A stretch of DNA of 8,691 bases from a bacterium (GCA_021852095.1 JAJZOC010000044.1:1-8691); one strand, 5' to 3'. Shown: positions 1 to 6,132, numbered from the stretch's first letter. Translations and numbers: made by a program. Notes: a model not told the origin generated them from the letters alone.

Positions 1-30
1 AAGGCAAAGACAGCAAAAAAAAACTATATC

Positions 31-59
31 TTGTACTTTCATCTATTTCTTTCTATAAT
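31..59 (+). promoter_or_regulatory. Probable sigma-70-type promoter of the methyltransferase gene
   Basis: A perfect -10 box TATAAT lies at 54-59, with a weak -35 box TTGTAC (three of six matches) at 31-36 and a 17-base spacer. The predicted transcription start is near 66, giving a leader of about 30 bases before the ATG at 97. No Shine-Dalgarno sequence is visible in that leader. The call rests on hexamer match and spacing only. Confidence 0.6.
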
Positions 60-70
60 AATTACTCTAT

Positions 71-98
71 CCTAATATTTACATCCTAACATTTACAT
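71..98 (+). repeat. 14-base tandem duplication in the methyltransferase leader
   Basis: CCTAATATTTACAT (71-84) is followed directly by CCTAACATTTACAT (85-98), which are 13 of 14 identical. The second copy runs into the start codon, whose ATG begins at 97. This looks like replication slippage; any role in translation is speculation. Confidence 0.8.
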
Positions 99-696
99 GG
101 CTAAAACTCAACTTCCGACAAACTTTATAAAACATACCACCACAAACCCTATTCAGAGATTCTTAATTAATAATTTCTACTCTTCGCTTCTTTCTATTGT
201 AAGACAAATAGACCCCGAAAGTATACTTGATGTGGGAGCAGGCGAAGGCTTTACTCTAAATAAACTTAAAGAAAATAATCTCGGAAAGAAGATTGAGGGA
301 ATTGAATATACCAAAGAAGCAATCGACCTTGGCAAAAAAATGTTTCCTGAAATTAACATAAAACAGGGGACAATTTATGATCTTCCGTATAAAAATAACA
401 GTTTTGACCTGATCATATCAACTGAAGTCTTAGAACACCTTGATGATCCTGCCGAAGCAGTAAAAGAAATCATCCGCGTGAGTAAGAAATATCTGCTTTT
501 AACTGTTCCCAATGAACCGTTCTTTACAATTCAACGAATTGCAAGAGGTAAAAATATACTTCACTTTGGTGCACATCCGGAACACATTCAGCACTGGACA
601 CCCGGAGCATTCAAAAAATTCCTTATGAGGAATAAACTTAAAGTAAAAGCCGTAAAGCTTCCTTTTGCATGGACAATGGTTCTAGCAGAAAAATAA
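97..696 (+). CDS. Class I SAM-dependent methyltransferase (Methyltransf_11 type)
   Basis: This 199-residue protein has the Rossmann-fold methyltransferase core. The SAM-binding glycine motif ILDVGAGEGFTL is at residues 43-54. An acidic end of strand 2 (GIEYT, 68-72) should contact the SAM ribose. The post-motif FDLIISTEVLEHL is at 103-115, followed by LTVPNEP (135-141). These place it in the small-molecule methyltransferase superfamily; the acceptor cannot be read from the sequence. The C-terminal segment HIQHWTPGAF (163-172) is typical of the UbiE/Methyltransf_11 style. No signal peptide or membrane segment is seen, so it is cytosolic. It converges on a membrane glycosyltransferase gene, so a role in glycan or lipid-linked sugar modification is possible but unproven. 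The ATG at 97 is preceded by a good promoter but no Shine-Dalgarno sequence. Confidence 0.88.
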   Translation: MAKTQLPTNFIKHTTTNPIQRFLINNFYSSLLSIVRQIDPESILDVGAGEGFTLNKLKENNLGKKIEGIEYTKEAIDLGKKMFPEINIKQGTIYDLPYKNNSFDLIISTEVLEHLDDPAEAVKEIIRVSKKYLLLTVPNEPFFTIQRIARGKNILHFGAHPEHIQHWTPGAFKKFLMRNKLKVKAVKLPFAWTMVLAEK

Positions 697-701
697 TTTG
701 T

Positions 702-1640
702 TTAAAAGGAAATATATTCTGTTTCTTCATTATTATTCATGTTATCCGATGAGGAATTACGAAAAAGATTAGTAATCAAATCCGCCAAAAATCCCGTAAA
801 GAAAAGTTGGAATCCTGCAATCACTAAAAGCATTCCTAAAAATAAAATTGGCCTGTTGCCTATGCGATGTCCCTGAAAATGAATAATCGTTAGATAAGAA
901 AGAATAATAAATCCAGCTAGAGCAGATATGCCGCCGACTGCTCCAAAAAGATGCATTGGTCTTGCGCTGTATTTGCTTAAAAAAAGCATTGTAAAAATAT
1001 CCGGCAAATCCTTCCAGAGCTTGGAAAATCCATACTTTGATTTACCGTAAACCCTATTCCTGTGCTCTATTGCAATTTCCCCTACCCTGAACCCTTTCTG
1101 ATAAAGAATAAGAGGAATAAAACGATGCAGTCCGCCGTAAAGCTTAAGAGATTTAACGCTTTCTTTAGAAAAAAGTTTTAAACCGCAATTATAATCATGA
1201 ATATTAAGTCCCCAAAATACTCCAGCTAAAAAATTGAAAAGTTTAGAAGATAGAACTTTAAAAAAAGGATCACTACGGTTTTTTCTCCATCCGCAGACCA
1301 CGTCGTATCCCTCTTTTTTCTTGAGCAAAAGCTTTTTAATTTCAGAGGGTTTATCCTGAAGATCCGCGTCGAGAGTTACGATCAAATCCCCCCTAGCCTT
1401 CTGAAAACCTAAAGCTAGAGCCTCTGCCTTTCCCTGATTTCGCCTGAAAGAAAAAATTCTAATACTTTTATCTTTCTTACCAAGATCCTTTAAGAAATCC
1501 AGGCTATTGTCCGTTGATCCGTCATTGATAAAAATCAATTCATATTTTGTATCAAGTTTTAAAAGCTGGCTGCTTAGTTCTTTATAAAGAGCGCCTACGC
1601 TCTCCTTTTCGTTATATACAGGCACAACAACACTTAACAT
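702..1640 (-). CDS. Membrane-anchored family 2 glycosyltransferase (DPM1/GtrB-like)
   Basis: This 312-residue protein has an N-terminal GT-A domain and a C-terminal membrane anchor. VVVPVYNE (4-11) and the nucleotide-binding INDGSTDNS (38-46) open the domain. The metal-binding DAD is at 91-93 (LDADLQD), and the acceptor-site motif DYNCGLKLF is at 149-157. EHRNRVYGKSKYG (192-204) is the usual motif before the amphipathic region. Two hydrophobic helices follow, at about 229-253 and 264-290. This layout is that of polyprenyl-phosphate glycosyltransferases, which move a sugar from a nucleotide donor to undecaprenyl phosphate at the inner membrane face. Sugar and acceptor are not determined. The last 20 residues are polar and Asn/Glu-rich. 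The start codon lies at the predicted transcription start and has no Shine-Dalgarno sequence. Its stop is 5 bases from the stop of the convergent methyltransferase gene. Confidence 0.9.
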   Translation of the reverse strand: MLSVVVPVYNEKESVGALYKELSSQLLKLDTKYELIFINDGSTDNSLDFLKDLGKKDKSIRIFSFRRNQGKAEALALGFQKARGDLIVTLDADLQDKPSEIKKLLLKKKEGYDVVCGWRKNRSDPFFKVLSSKLFNFLAGVFWGLNIHDYNCGLKLFSKESVKSLKLYGGLHRFIPLILYQKGFRVGEIAIEHRNRVYGKSKYGFSKLWKDLPDIFTMLFLSKYSARPMHLFGAVGGISALAGFIILSYLTIIHFQGHRIGNRPILFLGMLLVIAGFQLFFTGFLADLITNLFRNSSSDNMNNNEETEYISF

Positions 1641-1646
1641 AGGCTT

Positions 1647-1676
1647 ATTTTATCATTTTTCAATTATTTGTGTTAT
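1647..1676 (-). promoter_or_regulatory. Probable promoter of the glycosyltransferase gene (extended -10)
   Basis: On the minus strand TGATAAAAT gives an extended -10 (TGN plus TAAAAT, + coordinates 1647-1652). A four-of-six -35 box ATAACA lies at 1671-1676 with an 18-base spacer. Transcription would begin near 1640-1641, at the A of the start codon, so the mRNA would be leaderless or nearly so. The -35 overlaps the -10 of the opposite promoter. Confidence 0.5.
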
Positions 1677-1679
1677 ATT
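1650..1679 (+). promoter_or_regulatory. Probable promoter of the LOG-family gene (extended -10)
   Basis: TGTTATATT gives an extended -10 (TGN plus TATATT at 1674-1679). A four-of-six -35 box TTATCA lies at 1650-1655 with an 18-base spacer. The predicted start of transcription is about 1686, one base from the ATG at 1687, so the message would be leaderless. The -35 overlaps the -10 of the glycosyltransferase promoter. Confidence 0.5.
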
Positions 1680-1686
1680 TATCTAT

Positions 1687-2298
1687 ATGGAAATTAAATC
1701 TGTAACGTTTTTCGGCAGTTCAACTACAAAAGTTTCCGAGGAAGATTTTATCTTAGCTAAAAAGACTGCTTCAGAAATTGCCAAGAATAATATAAGGGTT
1801 GTAAACGGAGGCGGGCCGGGAATAATGCTTGCCGCGACCAAAGGGGCAAAGGAAGCAAATGGACAAACAACAGTTGTCTATTACAGACCCGAGCTGGCAA
1901 TGGATTTTGAAGGAGCATCAACTGTTAACCTTGCCCAGGAAAGTTTTGAGAAGGAAAATTATATCGAGAGAACGCGTAAATTATTAGAGTTGGGAGACGC
2001 GTATATTATATTCAGAGGAGGAACCGGTACTATCTCGGAATTTGGCATGGCATGGGGACTTGCCAAGTTATATTTTGGCCATCATAAGCCTCTTATCCTT
2101 TTCGGAGAGTTTTGGGAACATATAATTACTTCTTTTAAGAAATATATGAAGATAAAGCCTTCGGCACTTGAGGTTTATACAATAGTAAAAACTCCGGAGG
2201 AAGTTTTAGAAGCTATTAAAAAATACGACACGATTCTAGCCAAAAACCGTAACGATCACATAAATTGCAGGAATACTGAATGCAGGCTTATTTTATAG
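1687..2298 (+). CDS. LOG-family Rossmann nucleotide-binding protein (possible phosphoribohydrolase)
   Basis: This 203-residue cytosolic protein has the LOG/lysine-decarboxylase-like fold. VTFFGSS (6-12) is the first strand and loop. VVNGGGPGIMLAATKGA (38-54) is the nucleotide-binding glycine loop. ERTRKLL (94-100) carries the Arg/Lys pair used by LOG enzymes. FRGGTGTISEF (109-119) matches the family signature PGGxGTxxE, including the glutamate at 118, but with Arg in place of the first Pro. LOG enzymes hydrolyse nucleoside 5'-monophosphates, such as cytokinin riboside monophosphates, to base and ribose 5-phosphate. The substrate here is unknown. The tail after about residue 180 is polar and holds C194 and C199, which are not part of the usual fold. 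No Shine-Dalgarno sequence precedes the ATG, and the predicted transcription start is next to it. The gene appears monocistronic, because a separate promoter precedes the next gene. Confidence 0.82.
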   Translation: MEIKSVTFFGSSTTKVSEEDFILAKKTASEIAKNNIRVVNGGGPGIMLAATKGAKEANGQTTVVYYRPELAMDFEGASTVNLAQESFEKENYIERTRKLLELGDAYIIFRGGTGTISEFGMAWGLAKLYFGHHKPLILFGEFWEHIITSFKKYMKIKPSALEVYTIVKTPEEVLEAIKKYDTILAKNRNDHINCRNTECRLIL

Positions 2299-2364
2299 AA
2301 TTAGCTGCAAAACAAGAACATTAATCCTCATAAGTGTTTGTGAAAATTGGGATTTTGGAAGGTT

Positions 2365-2389
2365 TTTTACCGTAAAACTGTTATTTTAC
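2365..2389. repeat. Cluster of three alternating TTTTAC/GTAAAA half-sites
   Basis: TTTTAC (2365-2370), GTAAAA (2372-2377) and TTTTAC (2384-2389) form two overlapping inverted repeats that share the middle unit. The first is a perfect palindrome around a central C; the second has a 6-base centre. The cluster lies 11 bases before the -35 of the fur-like gene. It could be an operator or, less likely, a weak hairpin ending the upstream gene; no strong GC stem is present. The rest of the 154-base gap 2299-2452 shows only this, the promoter and a weak AT hairpin near 2343-2356. Confidence 0.45.
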
Positions 2390-2400
2390 ACATTCTCTCC

Positions 2401-2429
2401 TTGACAAATATAATTATATTGCGTATACT
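2401..2429 (+). promoter_or_regulatory. Strong promoter of the fur-like/ZIP operon
   Basis: A perfect -35 box TTGACA (2401-2406), a 17-base spacer and a five-of-six -10 box TATACT (2424-2429) make a near-consensus sigma-70 promoter. Transcription should begin near 2436, leaving a leader of about 17 bases without a Shine-Dalgarno sequence before the ATG at 2453. Confidence 0.75.
2407..2420. promoter_or_regulatory. Perfect 14-base palindrome in the promoter spacer, candidate Fur-family operator
   Basis: AATATAATTATATT is an exact palindrome lying entirely between the -35 and -10 boxes. Its AT-rich TATAATTATA core resembles the general look of PerR/Fur-family boxes. A repressor bound here would block RNA polymerase, so autoregulation by the encoded regulator is plausible. 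AT-rich palindromes also arise by chance, hence the moderate confidence. Confidence 0.45.
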
Positions 2430-2452
2430 AATGCAAGTTACTAACATTTATT

Positions 2453-2884
2453 ATGGTAAACGCAAAAATAAAACATGACTGTAAAATAGAATTAAATGGC
2501 GTCGATCTTCGCGCTACTCCTGCGAGAGTTGCTCTTATGAAACTTCTTGAAACTACTGATAAACCGTTAGATGTGCAGACAATGATAGATTATCTTAATC
2601 AACAAGAGGTTAAAACTGATCCCGCAACCGTATTTCGGATTGTTAATTTATTTAAAGAAAAAGGATTATTAAACCTTATTCAACTAAATGAAGGTAAATT
2701 TCGCTACGAATTAACATCCAAGCCGCATCATCATCATTTTGTCTGTGAACAGTGTGGTGCTATTCAAGACATTTCAGATTTCAGTATTAAAGCAGTTGAG
2801 GATGCAATTCAGGAAAAAAGGCAGATAAAAATAAAGAGTCATTCTCTGGAGTTTTTCGGAATGTGTAAAAATTGTCTCAAATAA
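2453..2884 (+). CDS. Fur-family metal-responsive transcriptional regulator (Zur/Fur/PerR type)
   Basis: This 143-residue protein has the two-domain Fur layout. The N-terminal winged helix spans about 15-88, with RATPARVALMKLL (20-32) and the recognition-helix region DPATVFRIVNLFKEKGLL (56-73). The C-terminal metal and dimer domain begins at HHHHFVCEQCG (92-102). Two CxxC pairs, C98/C101 and C138/C141, form the structural zinc site. H92-H95, H130 and E133 are the usual regulatory-site ligands or their neighbours (HSLEFFGMCKNC, 130-141). Metal-loaded family members usually repress uptake genes. Which metal it senses cannot be fixed from sequence. The ZIP transporter one base downstream favours zinc (Zur-like), but manganese or iron remain possible. 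The promoter spacer holds a perfect palindrome that could be its own operator. Confidence 0.9.
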   Translation: MVNAKIKHDCKIELNGVDLRATPARVALMKLLETTDKPLDVQTMIDYLNQQEVKTDPATVFRIVNLFKEKGLLNLIQLNEGKFRYELTSKPHHHHFVCEQCGAIQDISDFSIKAVEDAIQEKRQIKIKSHSLEFFGMCKNCLK

Positions 2885-2885
2885 T

Positions 2886-3617
2886 ATGAATATAGAAGCG
2901 CTTCTTTTATCTTTTGTTACTTTTCTTTCAACCACAGCGGGAGGCATGTTTGGAATCCGTAATCGTAACAAGCTTCATTATGTTATGAGCTTTACCGCCG
3001 GGGTTCTCTTGGGAGTGTGTTTCTTTGACATTCTTCCTGAAGCATTCAGCATCGTGCAAAAAAATAATTTTAGCATAACACCTCTTACCATAATGATTGT
3101 AGCCGGATTTCTAATATTTCATATACTGGAAAAGTCTGTAGTAATGCATCATTCACATGAAGAGGAATACGCAGATCATAAGCATCCGACTATCGGTCTT
3201 GTTGGCGCGTCGGGATTATCTTTCCATAGCTTTTTAGACGGAGTGGGAATCGGACTCGGTTTTCAGGTTAATCCTCATGTAGGACTTGTAATAGCGATTG
3301 CGGTTATTGCCCATGATTTTTCTGACGGATTAAATACCGTCACGATCATGCTTACTCATAAAAACAAAACTAAAAAAGCCTATATTCTCTTATTTATTGA
3401 TGCTATAACTCCGATGCTCGGAGTAGTGTCAACTTTTCTTTTTAGAATTCCGGAAATTGTTTTGGTAATGTATTTAGGGTTTTTCGTAGGGTTTCTTCTT
3501 TATATAGGGGCAAGCGATTTGCTTCCGGAGGCACACAGCAAACATTCTTCATGGACTATGCTGGGATTAACTGTTTTAGGCAGTATGTTCATTTTTATAG
3601 TTACCAGATTTACATAA
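2886..3617 (+). CDS. ZIP-family divalent metal transporter
   Basis: This 243-residue membrane protein has about eight hydrophobic segments and the ZIP metal-site motifs. One segment has HSFLDGVGIG (114-123) and the next HDFSDGLNT (143-151). These match the TM4/TM5 HxxxE/DG motifs that line the binuclear metal site, here with Asp in both acidic places. DILPEAF (48-54) and DLLPEAH (211-217) mark two corresponding half-repeat positions. A His-rich cytosolic-type loop (MHHSHEEEY, 87-95, then H98 and H100) lies between TM3 and TM4, where ZIPs usually bind or sense metal. ZIPs bring Zn2+, Fe2+ or Mn2+ into the cytoplasm. The start codon is one base after the fur-like stop, with no Shine-Dalgarno sequence of its own, so translation is probably coupled. 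The regulator-transporter pair looks like a self-contained metal uptake operon. Confidence 0.9.
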   Translation: MNIEALLLSFVTFLSTTAGGMFGIRNRNKLHYVMSFTAGVLLGVCFFDILPEAFSIVQKNNFSITPLTIMIVAGFLIFHILEKSVVMHHSHEEEYADHKHPTIGLVGASGLSFHSFLDGVGIGLGFQVNPHVGLVIAIAVIAHDFSDGLNTVTIMLTHKNKTKKAYILLFIDAITPMLGVVSTFLFRIPEIVLVMYLGFFVGFLLYIGASDLLPEAHSKHSSWTMLGLTVLGSMFIFIVTRFT

Positions 3618-3658
3618 ATAAATTCATTTTTCGACGGAGGGGGTAAATTACAAAAACA

Positions 3659-6037
3659 TTAGTCTGCTTTATAAGGAGATGGAGCATTTAGAACCGTGTG
3701 CCTGGTAGCACCCAATCGTTCTTTTGTATTAGGAACCCGCAACTTTCCAGACAACGCCAGATTTAACACTTCGTCCATATGCGATACAAAAACAAACTTT
3801 AAGTCTTTTAATACTTCTTTTGGTATATCTTCTAAATCTTTTTTGTTATCTTTAGGAGCTATAATAGTTGTAAGACCTGCTCTGTGAGCCGCAATAACCT
3901 TTTCTTTTAATCCTCCTATTTCCAATACTCTCCCCCGCAGAGTTATTTCTCCTGTCATACCAACTTTTTTTCTAACGGGAATTTTTGTAAGAGCGGAAAC
4001 TATCGCAGTTGTAATAGCAACTCCTGCAGATGGTCCGTCTTTGGGAACTGCGCCTTCCGGCACATGAACATGAATATCCAATTTTTGATAAAACTTATCA
4101 GATAAGCCAAATTGTTCTGCTCTCGCACGGATATAGGACAGTGCGGCTGTACATGATTCTTTCATAACCTCTCCTAACTGACCCGTTAAAAGAAGACTTC
4201 CCTTGCCAGGCATAAGAGCTACTTCTATAAACAATATTTCTCCTCCCGCTTCTGTCCAGGCAAGACCGGTTGCCATACCGATCTCATCCTTTTTCTCCGC
4301 TATTGATGAATGGAATTTAATAGGACCTAGGAACTTAGAAACATTTTTTTCTGTTACAATTACTTTTTCTTTTTTACCTTGAGCTACCATTTTGGCTACT
4401 TTCCTAAACACCGAAGCTATTTCTCTTTCAAGATTACGGACTCCCGCTTCTCTTGTGTAATACGCCGCTATAAATTTGATTGCGTCATCCGTAATATCTA
4501 TGTTTTCTTTTTTGAGCCCGTGATTCTCCATTTGCTTTTTAACAAGAAAATCTGACGCTATATGAAATTTTTCATCTTGAGTGTAACCCGCAAAATGAAT
4601 AACTTCCAGCCTGTCACGAAGTGCAGGAGGAATAGTATCTAAAACATTAGCTGTTGTTATAAACATAACATTAGATAAATCAAAAGGAACTTCTAAATAA
4701 TGATCGGAAAACGCGTTGTTCTGCTCTGGATCTAAGGCTTCCAACAAAGCGGAAGACGGATCCCCTCTAAAATCGGCGCCTACTTTATCTATTTCATCAA
4801 GCATAAAAACAGGATTCTTCGTACCGGCTTCTTTAATTGCCTGTATGATCCTTCCGGGCAAAGCCCCAACATACGTTCTTCTGTGTCCTCTTATCTCGGC
4901 CTCGTCTCTGATTCCTCCAAGAGAAACCCGAACAAACTTTCGGCCAAGCGCCTTTGCGATAGATTTACCGATAGAGGTTTTTCCGACTCCCGGAGGTCCG
5001 GCGAAACATAGAATCGGACCTTTCATCTTGCCGGACAATTTATGCACTGCCAAATATTCCACAATTCTTTCCTTTGCCTTTTTAAGACCATAATGATCCT
5101 GATTTAATATTTTTTCTGCGGATTCGATATCCACATTATTTGGGCTTTCTGTACTCCATGGAATATTCAAAAGCCAATCTACATAGTTTCTAATATAGCC
5201 TGCTTCGGGATTAAACTGATTCATCTGGGACAATTTTTTAATTTCTTTTCTCGCCTTCTCTTCAACATCCTTTGGCATACCAGCCTTTCTAAGCTTTGCC
5301 AAAAGTTCCTTTTCCTCCGAGGATTCCTCCTCTCCCAATTCCTTTTCTATGGTTTTTAATCTTTCCCTAAGCATTGCCTCGCGGGCTCCTTTTTCAAATC
5401 TCTCTTGAGTTTTGGAAGCGATTTTCTTCTCGATCTCTAAAATCTTTATTTCTCGAGCAAGCAAAGCCGTTACCTTCTCAAGCCGTGTCTTAACATCGGT
5501 GGTTTCTAGCAGTGTCTGCCTTTCTACAGGCTTCAAGTCCAAAACAGAAGCAATAAGATCCGACAAAACAGAAGGGGAAGTCTCCGACATAATATTCATA
5601 AAAACCAAAAAGTCAGAGCTTTTTCCAAGATTCATTGCTTTACGAAATTCCGATGTTAAGTGATTCGACAATGCCCTTATTTCCGGCGTATCCTCCACAA
5701 CATCCGCTATCTCTGTTATATGTCCCAAAAGATACGATTCGTCTTCTTCGAAAGAATCAATTCTTACCCTGGAAAGTCCCCTAACCTGGGCATTTATTTC
5801 TCCGTCGGTTTTTATCATTCTCTCTATGCGCGACAGAGTTCCCACCGAATATAGATCTGAAGCGCTTGGATCATTGAGCTTTGAGTTTTTTTGTAAAACA
5901 AAACAGACTATTCGTTCGTTTTTAAATGAAGACTCAAGGGCGCTAAGACTTTTAGGTCTGCCAAAAGTTAAAACAGCATCTGTACCTGGGAAAATAATTC
6001 CATCCCTAATCGGGATTATAGGAATAACTTTATTCAT
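3659..6037 (-). CDS. lon: ATP-dependent protease Lon (LonA type)
   Basis: This 792-residue protein is of normal full length for bacterial LonA, a soluble hexameric AAA+ protease that degrades misfolded and regulatory proteins. The N-terminal substrate-binding domain spans about 1-200, starting IPIIPIRDGIIFPG (5-18). A charged coiled-coil region runs from about 185 to 270. The AAA+ module has Walker A GPPGVGKT (347-354), Walker B VFMLDEID (410-417), LRDRLEV (473-479) and the sensor-2 Arg in GVRNLEREI (532-540). The protease domain has the catalytic Ser670 in KDGPSAGVA (666-674) and Lys713 in LKEKVIAA (710-717). Their 43-residue separation equals that in E. coli Lon (S679/K722). All key residues are present. 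A strong promoter and a CIRCE-like repeat lie just upstream, suggesting stress control. Only a weak TAGGT Shine-Dalgarno-like stretch precedes the ATG. Confidence 0.98.
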   Translation of the reverse strand: MNKVIPIIPIRDGIIFPGTDAVLTFGRPKSLSALESSFKNERIVCFVLQKNSKLNDPSASDLYSVGTLSRIERMIKTDGEINAQVRGLSRVRIDSFEEDESYLLGHITEIADVVEDTPEIRALSNHLTSEFRKAMNLGKSSDFLVFMNIMSETSPSVLSDLIASVLDLKPVERQTLLETTDVKTRLEKVTALLAREIKILEIEKKIASKTQERFEKGAREAMLRERLKTIEKELGEEESSEEKELLAKLRKAGMPKDVEEKARKEIKKLSQMNQFNPEAGYIRNYVDWLLNIPWSTESPNNVDIESAEKILNQDHYGLKKAKERIVEYLAVHKLSGKMKGPILCFAGPPGVGKTSIGKSIAKALGRKFVRVSLGGIRDEAEIRGHRRTYVGALPGRIIQAIKEAGTKNPVFMLDEIDKVGADFRGDPSSALLEALDPEQNNAFSDHYLEVPFDLSNVMFITTANVLDTIPPALRDRLEVIHFAGYTQDEKFHIASDFLVKKQMENHGLKKENIDITDDAIKFIAAYYTREAGVRNLEREIASVFRKVAKMVAQGKKEKVIVTEKNVSKFLGPIKFHSSIAEKKDEIGMATGLAWTEAGGEILFIEVALMPGKGSLLLTGQLGEVMKESCTAALSYIRARAEQFGLSDKFYQKLDIHVHVPEGAVPKDGPSAGVAITTAIVSALTKIPVRKKVGMTGEITLRGRVLEIGGLKEKVIAAHRAGLTTIIAPKDNKKDLEDIPKEVLKDLKFVFVSHMDEVLNLALSGKLRVPNTKERLGATRHTVLNAPSPYKAD

Positions 6038-6054
6038 AAATTTAAATACCTATA

Positions 6055-6081
6055 TTAGCAATCTAGCATATTATCTGCTAA
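6055..6081. promoter_or_regulatory. CIRCE-like inverted repeat (candidate HrcA operator) over the lon promoter
   Basis: TTAGCA (6055-6060) and TGCTAA (6076-6081) are inverted copies separated by 15 bases, giving the 27-base span of a CIRCE element. Against the CIRCE consensus TTAGCACTC-N9-GAGTGCTAA, the left half TTAGCAATC matches 8 of 9 and the right half ATCTGCTAA 6 of 9. It covers the lon -10 box and runs almost to the predicted start of transcription, where HrcA would repress. A third half-site TAGCA lies inside at 6064-6068. The inner bases are not complementary, so the site is degenerate. No hrcA gene is in the window. Confidence 0.45.
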
Positions 6082-6088
6082 CTGTCAA
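6060..6088 (-). promoter_or_regulatory. Strong promoter of lon (consensus -35, extended -10)
   Basis: On the minus strand a perfect -35 TTGACA (+ coordinates 6083-6088) is followed by a 17-base spacer and -10 TAGATT (6060-6065). The -10 matches four of six and is preceded directly by TGC, an extended -10 motif. Transcription should begin near 6053, giving a short leader of about 16 bases. The -35 lies in the left arm of the 6083-6108 palindrome. Confidence 0.7.
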
Positions 6089-6108
6089 CTGCATAATGCA
6101 GGTTGACA
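6083..6108. promoter_or_regulatory. 26-base near-palindrome containing both divergent -35 boxes
   Basis: The outer arms are TGTCAAC (6083-6089) and GTTGACA (6102-6108). The inner arms are TGCAT (6090-6094) and ATGCA (6096-6100) around A6095. One extra G (6101) is the only interruption in 12 complementary pairs. The outer arms are the -35 hexamers of lon and of the divergent transporter operon. Part of the symmetry therefore follows from two identical -35 boxes facing away from each other, but the inner arms are extra. It is a candidate operator for coordinated control. Confidence 0.6.
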
Positions 6109-6132
6109 TATTGGAGAAAGCGCAACTACAAT
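6103..6132 (+). promoter_or_regulatory. Strong promoter of the MgtE-like/NRAMP operon
   Basis: A perfect -35 TTGACA (6103-6108), an 18-base spacer and a five-of-six -10 TACAAT (6127-6132) are present. Transcription should start near 6138-6140, only two to four bases before the ATG at 6142. The message would be leaderless or nearly so, and indeed no Shine-Dalgarno sequence precedes that ATG. Confidence 0.7.

Noticed and set aside
2343..2356. AAAAT-TGGG-ATTTT as a terminator for the LOG gene
   Set aside because: The stem is five AT pairs only, and the T-run at 2363-2368 is not directly adjacent, so it does not meet the usual intrinsic terminator pattern.
2774..2971. A 65-codon minus-strand open frame across the fur-like/ZIP junction
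   Set aside because: It is antisense to the ends of two well supported genes and shows no family features.
3618..3658. A shared bidirectional terminator between the convergent ZIP and lon genes
   Set aside because: The 41-base gap has a GGAGGGGG run but no matching complementary arm, so no stable hairpin is seen.
4716..5093. A 125-codon open frame on the plus strand
   Set aside because: It lies wholly antisense to the AAA+ core of lon, whose motifs are intact, and its translation has no recognisable domain. It is a shadow of a well conserved gene.
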